Source: Algoriphagus yeomjeoni
GTDB lineage: Bacteria; Bacteroidota; Bacteroidia; Cytophagales; Cyclobacteriaceae
Direction: 5' to 3'
Length of the DNA stretch: 64,000 nucleotides
Assembly (NCBI RefSeq): GCF_003259505.1
Contig: NZ_QLLK01000002.1
Location: 133,387 to 197,386, forward strand
In this document: positions 61,408-64,000 of the stretch, piece by piece
Numbering within the stretch: the first letter of the stretch is position 1
How the letters are laid out: each line of letters starts with the position of its first letter
Position numbers and translations under genes: made by a program
The notes under the pieces: model-generated
Told to the model about the DNA's origin: nothing
Seen by the model: only the letters and a program-made list of their open reading frames with translations
Databases searched by the model: none

Positions 61408-61434
61408 GTTCTGTTTTTAATGAACTTACTGTTC
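61408..61434 (-). promoter_or_regulatory. Putative operator of the RND operon
   Basis: On the minus strand the pattern is GAAC-AGTAA-GTTC-ATTAAAAACA-GAAC: three GTTC/GAAC half-sites with 5- and 10-base spacers. It matches the site at 61954-61980 at 20 of 27 positions, same order and spacing. It lies 37-64 bases before the tolC ATG, close to a candidate -33 (TTC) and -7 (TATATTTT). Most likely bound by the GbsR/MarR-like regulator next door. Confidence 0.65.
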
Positions 61435-61442
61435 AAATTTTT

Positions 61443-61904
61443 TTAAGCTTGTTGTCGCTTGAATCGTTCAAATAGTGCAGGGATTTCCTTTTTGAAGAAG
61501 CCCAAGAACTCAGAAAAGTCTTTCATTTTACAATTGAATTCATGATTCTTTTCAGTTCTGACTTCAAGCACCTCATCGATGAATTTTTGGATTTCGGCAA
61601 TGTTTTCCAATTCCTTGGCAAAGTCCTCTCTCCAATCACTTAGTTTCAGCGCAAAATACCTTTTACGATCACCAGGACGGGTTGAATAGATACATCTATC
61701 TTTTGCTTGTAGAAAAGTCAATGCATTACTAACTGCACTTTTACTGACTCCGAGTTGCTCCACTATTTCATCAAATGAAACCTCCCCATCTTCATGAACC
61801 AAAAGCAAACCAATGATTCTTCCCACCAAAGGCTGCATGCCCTTATGCTCGTGAAATACACCAATTCGTTCGATCAATTCTTTATGTCTTTCAGTTAATA
61901 CCAT
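61443..61904 (-). CDS. GbsR/MarR-like transcriptional regulator
   Basis: The 153-residue protein has a winged helix-turn-helix: LLLVHEDGEVSFDEIVEQLG then the recognition helix SKSAVSNALTFLQAK and wing with TRPGDRKRYFAL. This fits the GbsR branch of the MarR superfamily, whose C-terminal helices dimerise (EIQKFIDEVLEVR, FSEFLGFFKKEI). ATG 61904 (MVLTERHKELIERIG) is chosen since relatives begin there; an ATG at 61952 would overlap the promoter. It is separated from the RND operon by 72 bases and reads toward it. It probably represses the pump. Confidence 0.88.
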   Translation of the reverse strand: MVLTERHKELIERIGVFHEHKGMQPLVGRIIGLLLVHEDGEVSFDEIVEQLGVSKSAVSNALTFLQAKDRCIYSTRPGDRKRYFALKLSDWREDFAKELENIAEIQKFIDEVLEVRTEKNHEFNCKMKDFSEFLGFFKKEIPALFERFKRQQA

Positions 61905-61939
61905 CTTCGTTCTATTTGGGTTATGGGCTAGTAACGGGA

Positions 61940-61971
61940 CAAAGATACACAAAGTTCAGTTAGTTCTGCAA
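61940..61971 (-). promoter_or_regulatory. Promoter of the GbsR-like regulator
   Basis: On the minus strand: TTG (61969-61971), 21-base spacer, TATCTTTG (61940-61947), fitting TTG-N19-21-TAnnTTTG. The -33 box lies inside the regulator's putative operator. Confidence 0.65.
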
Positions 61972-61980
61972 ATACAGAAC
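61954..61980. promoter_or_regulatory. Putative autoregulatory operator
   Basis: GTTC-AGTTA-GTTC-TGCAAATACA-GAAC: the inner part GTTCTG-N6-CAGAAC (61963-61980) is a perfect inverted repeat. The site covers the -33 box of the regulator and is repeated in the same layout before tolC (61408-61434). Confidence 0.7.
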
Positions 61981-62032
61981 AAAGTTTTATTAAATATTTT
62001 TGACAATGACTTTCTGCCCAGTTTTGAGAAGA

Positions 62033-62425
62033 TCAACCTAAGTGATCTTTATTTACTGGTTGTTTCAGTAAGTCGTCTCCGAAAATTCTTTTCCGGTGAT
62101 TCTCTCCCCATACGTGAAGTGCAGCTATTACATCATTGAGCGTCTCACCGTACTTGGTCATGGTGTATTCTACTGTCACAGGAAAAGTATCATACACCGA
62201 CCGTTTCACAAGCTGGTTCATTTCCAGATCACGAAGCTCTTTCGAAAGCATTCGGTCTGTTATCCCTGGGACTTGCTTAGAAATTTCCGAAAATCGCTTA
62301 TATCCATGCAGTAAAGCTACGATAATTGGGAGCTTCCATTTTCCATTCAATACATCCAGCGCATCCTGAACTGGGCGGATAATCCCTGTGCATTGCGTAT
62401 GATTTGACTTATCTAACTTTTCCAT
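62033..62425 (-). CDS. HxlR-family transcriptional regulator
   Basis: The 130-residue winged-helix protein fits the HxlR/MarR-like family: N-terminal Cys near residue 13 (HTQCTGIIRPVQDAL), VLNGKWKLPIIVALLHGYKRFSEI, then IPGITDRMLSKELRDLE as the recognition helix, and wing with YTMTKYGETL. Cys13 could sense oxidants or electrophiles as in related regulators. It is divergent from the DoxX gene, with two tandem inverted repeats between them, which are its most likely operators. Confidence 0.93.
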   Translation of the reverse strand: MEKLDKSNHTQCTGIIRPVQDALDVLNGKWKLPIIVALLHGYKRFSEISKQVPGITDRMLSKELRDLEMNQLVKRSVYDTFPVTVEYTMTKYGETLNDVIAALHVWGENHRKRIFGDDLLKQPVNKDHLG

Positions 62426-62452
62426 AACATCCTCTCAAATAGAATTAGGCTA

Positions 62453-62491
62453 TACTATACCGAAGTATAGTACTATATCCTAGTATAGTAC
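62453..62491. promoter_or_regulatory. Tandem HxlR operators between hxlR and doxX
   Basis: Two copies of TACTATA-N6-TATAGTA (62453-62472 and 62471-62490), centres 18 bases apart, the second extended by one more pair (GTAC...GTAC, 62470-62491). A TATAGTT half-site follows at 62501. They lie between divergent hxlR and doxX promoters. Confidence 0.8.
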
Positions 62492-62515
62492 TTACAAATG
62501 TATAGTTAATTACCA

Positions 62516-62523
62516 TAGGTTTG
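62516..62523 (+). promoter_or_regulatory. -7 box of doxX
   Basis: TAGGTTTG fits TAnnTTTG; the ATG follows after 19 bases. TTAC at 62492-62495, next to the second operator, is a possible -33. Confidence 0.6.
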
Positions 62524-62542
62524 CAAAAAATATTTCAATCTT

Positions 62543-62899
62543 ATGACGAACAAAATAATTTATTGGACATCCACCTCACTGGTTTCATTGATGATGCTTT
62601 TCAGCGCATATGCTTATTTCACCGATCCAAATGTATCGGCTGGATTTACCGCAATGGGATTTAAGGACTTCTTCCGAATAGAATTGGGAGTTGCAAAAAT
62701 ACTAGGCGCACTTGTACTACTGCTTCCTTTTTCCCAAAAACTCATAAAAGAATGGGCTTATGCAGGATTTGGTATCACTTTCATCTCAGCGTTCATTGCT
62801 CATTCAGCAAATGGAGATCCCGTTTCCGCTATGATTATGCCTTTGGTAGCACTTGCGTTATTGGCAGTTTCGAGAGTATTCTTAGCAAAAATCAGCTAA
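62543..62899 (+). CDS. DoxX-family membrane protein
   Basis: The 118-residue protein has four hydrophobic helices (about 8-26, 46-62, 70-88, 95-113), matching the DoxX/DoxX-like family, here with the FFRIELGVAKILGALVLLLPF segment. Members are small membrane oxidoreductase-associated or quinone-linked proteins of poorly known function. Such genes often sit under HxlR control, as suggested here by the divergent arrangement and operator sites. A clear terminator follows. Confidence 0.88.
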   Translation: MTNKIIYWTSTSLVSLMMLFSAYAYFTDPNVSAGFTAMGFKDFFRIELGVAKILGALVLLLPFSQKLIKEWAYAGFGITFISAFIAHSANGDPVSAMIMPLVALALLAVSRVFLAKIS

Positions 62900-62914
62900 T
62901 AATAGCTTATCATG

Positions 62915-62948
62915 AAAAGCATCCTAGGAGAAGTCCAGGATGCTTTTT
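62915..62948 (+). terminator. Terminator after doxX
   Basis: An 11-bp perfect stem AAAAGCATCCT/AGGATGCTTTT (62915-62925 with 62937-62947) with an 11-base loop and T's. Confidence 0.88.
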
Positions 62949-63022
62949 TAATTTAAAAATTGGAAGGCACAAGAACTTTAAACTGGTTGAATACATTTGT
63001 TAAAGCACAATCCTTAAAAACT

Positions 63023-63586
63023 ATGCCGCTGATCTACGTCAAAAATATGGTTTGCCCTAGGTGTATTGCTTCGGTTTGTAAGACCTTGGATAACTTGGGC
63101 CTCTCCTATTCCTCTGTTGATTTGGGGAAAATCAGGTTAGATTCATCTCCCAATAATCAACAAAAAATAACTTTGGCTGAGAAACTGAAAGCAAATGGTT
63201 TCGAACTGCTTGAAGACGGAAAGTCAGCTTTAATTTCTCAGATCAAGAGTCTCTTAGTTGATCAAATTCAACATTCGAAGGAATACTTGGCTGAAAACTA
63301 CTCAAACTATATCGCAGAAAAGCTAAATCATGAATACACGTATTTGAGTAAACTTTTTTCGCAGGTAGAAGGCATTACCATCGAAAAGTATATCACTAAA
63401 TTAAAAATAGAGCGGGTGAAGGAATTGATTTCATACAATGAAAAAAATCTGTCAGAAGTCGCTGATCTCCTCAATTACAGTAGTGTTGCTTATCTCTCAG
63501 CACAGTTTAAGAAAGAGACTGGGATGACGCCTTCTGAATTCAGAAAACAAATAAAATCCGGAAGAAAAAGCCTAGATCAGATCTAA
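63023..63586 (+). CDS. HMA-like domain fused to an AraC-type HTH regulator
   Basis: The 187-residue protein joins an N-terminal ~70-residue heavy-metal-associated-like domain (Cys11-x-x-Cys14 in MVCPRCIASV, then LGLSYSSVDLG and GFELLEDGKS) to a C-terminal AraC helix-turn-helix (about 95-187: TYLSKLFSQVEGITIEKYI, YLSAQFKKETGMTPSEFRK). The CxxC suggests it senses a soft metal such as copper or is a redox switch. ATG 63023 is preferred: MPLIYVKNMVC begins the HMA strand, and the 62960 start adds an unrelated leader overlapping the terminator region. Targets unknown. Confidence 0.85.
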   Translation: MPLIYVKNMVCPRCIASVCKTLDNLGLSYSSVDLGKIRLDSSPNNQQKITLAEKLKANGFELLEDGKSALISQIKSLLVDQIQHSKEYLAENYSNYIAEKLNHEYTYLSKLFSQVEGITIEKYITKLKIERVKELISYNEKNLSEVADLLNYSSVAYLSAQFKKETGMTPSEFRKQIKSGRKSLDQI

Positions 63587-63788
63587 TCCTGCTTCTAAAC
63601 TCTAAATTCTTCCCATTTGATGATTTATTGCCATTTTTTGAATGAAAGCTAATAGTCAATCGAGCGAGTTTGCCTTGTAGTTAAAACCTGAGCGTTTATC
63701 TTTGGACTTGAAAGAAAATTCAATGATTATTTAATAATTCTCATTTTTCCAATCAAACCTCATACTATCAAATAACCCTCCAATTCAC

Positions 63789-64000
63789 ATGATTTTGAAC
63801 AAACATGTAGGCTTGTTTGCCACCGCCTTTGCCTTACAGCTTGGTATTGTGCAAGCACAGCAAAATCCTGTCACGCTTGACCTGAGTTCCTTTGAAGGAA
63901 ACAAAGGCAGCTGGACAGAAGTAGGAAAAGTCTGGGCTAACCCTACTATTCCTAATGAACTTCAAGCTGCAGATGGCTCCGGAGTTTTTGCAAATCTTCC
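63789..64000 (+). CDS. Secreted protein, N-terminal part only; possibly DUF1080 (3-keto-disaccharide hydrolase-like)
   Basis: The frame runs from ATG 63789 off the right edge. The visible 70 residues have a signal peptide (LFATAFALQLGIVQAQ) and then LDLSSFEGNKGSWTEVGKVWANP and DGSGVFANLP (cited in pieces). The SFEGNKGSWTEVG start resembles secreted DUF1080/concanavalin-like proteins of Bacteroidota, where an opening LxxW/F-strand is followed by GxG-x-L-N-x-P. That reading is tentative because the body is missing. It may belong with the Gfo/Idh-type sugar genes. Confidence 0.6.
   Translation, partial: MILNKHVGLFATAFALQLGIVQAQQNPVTLDLSSFEGNKGSWTEVGKVWANPTIPNELQAADGSGVFANL

Noticed and set aside
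1..64000. tRNA, rRNA, CRISPR array or insertion sequence
   Set aside because: Reading the gaps showed no cloverleaf-like end with GGTTCGA, no regular spacer arrays, no transposase frames. A tRNAscan run would be needed to exclude a tRNA fully.

Overview
The window reads as ordinary chromosome of a free-living, AT-rich Bacteroidota bacterium. I favour Cytophagales, family Cyclobacteriaceae (Algoriphagus-like), but that placement rests on recognising the protein set and cannot be proved from this sequence alone. Support comes from several promoters with the Bacteroidota -7 box TAnnTTTG, the absence of clear Shine-Dalgarno sequences, many short perfect hairpins with T-tracts as terminators, and families typical of the phylum: tricorn-like S41 protease, DUF6526, DUF4136, OmpA with PD40 repeats, and an orphan BlaI-like regulator. 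I saw no rRNA, tRNA, CRISPR array, transposase or phage module. Both edges cut a gene: an acyltransferase-like C-terminus on the left and a secreted protein N-terminus on the right.

Layout. 1-4.4 kb: acyltransferase tail, 4-hydroxyphenylpyruvate dioxygenase, a 636-base gene-free stretch, then an MscS channel with a YihY membrane protein. 4.4-12.4 kb: a secreted protein resembling only the C-terminal domains of a GH2 beta-galactosidase, phosphoglucomutase, a three-gene operon (zinc deacylase, egtB, egtD), murB and dCMP deaminase. 12.4-19.3 kb: DUF4136 lipoprotein, single-domain response regulator, a cluster of very small proteins (hyperacidic 60 aa, single-TM 49 aa, DUF6526), glycerate kinase with an alanine/sodium symporter, and a GH20 hexosaminidase lipoprotein. 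19.5-28.1 kb: Tat-exported Gfo/Idh oxidoreductase, OmpA/PD40 protein, deoxyhypusine synthase homologue, OmpH/Skp lipoprotein, histone-deacetylase-like hydrolase, desaturase and BlaI-like regulator. 28.1-39.9 kb: tricorn-like protease, tyrS, TetR regulator, POT peptide transporter, pckA, outer-membrane beta-barrels, cyclophilin and a SPOUT methyltransferase. 39.9-52 kb: topoisomerase IV (parC, parE), lipid hydroxylase, ROK kinase, CvfB-like protein, hydroxyacyl-CoA dehydrogenase and deoxynucleoside kinase. 52-64 kb: orphan Hpt protein, S9 dipeptidyl peptidase, a serine-less ACP-like protein, a complete RND tripartite efflux operon with its own regulator, and HxlR/DoxX plus HMA-AraC regulators.

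How the parts work together. Tricorn-like S41 protease, S9 peptidase and POT transporter indicate peptide use; PEP carboxykinase, glycerate kinase and phosphoglucomutase serve gluconeogenic and sugar-phosphate metabolism; hexosaminidase, Gfo/Idh and the right-edge protein suggest glycan breakdown. The egtB/egtD pair implies ergothioneine-type thiol chemistry. The clearest regulatory structure is at the right end: the same 27-bp three-half-site pattern lies upstream of both the GbsR/MarR-like regulator and the efflux operon, and two tandem TACTATA-N6-TATAGTA sites lie between hxlR and doxX. The least explained items are the reduced-domain proteins (orphan GH2 tail, Cys-less ArsC-like, Ser-less ACP-like), a bacterial deoxyhypusine synthase homologue that keeps its lysine, and short dispersed intergenic repeats.
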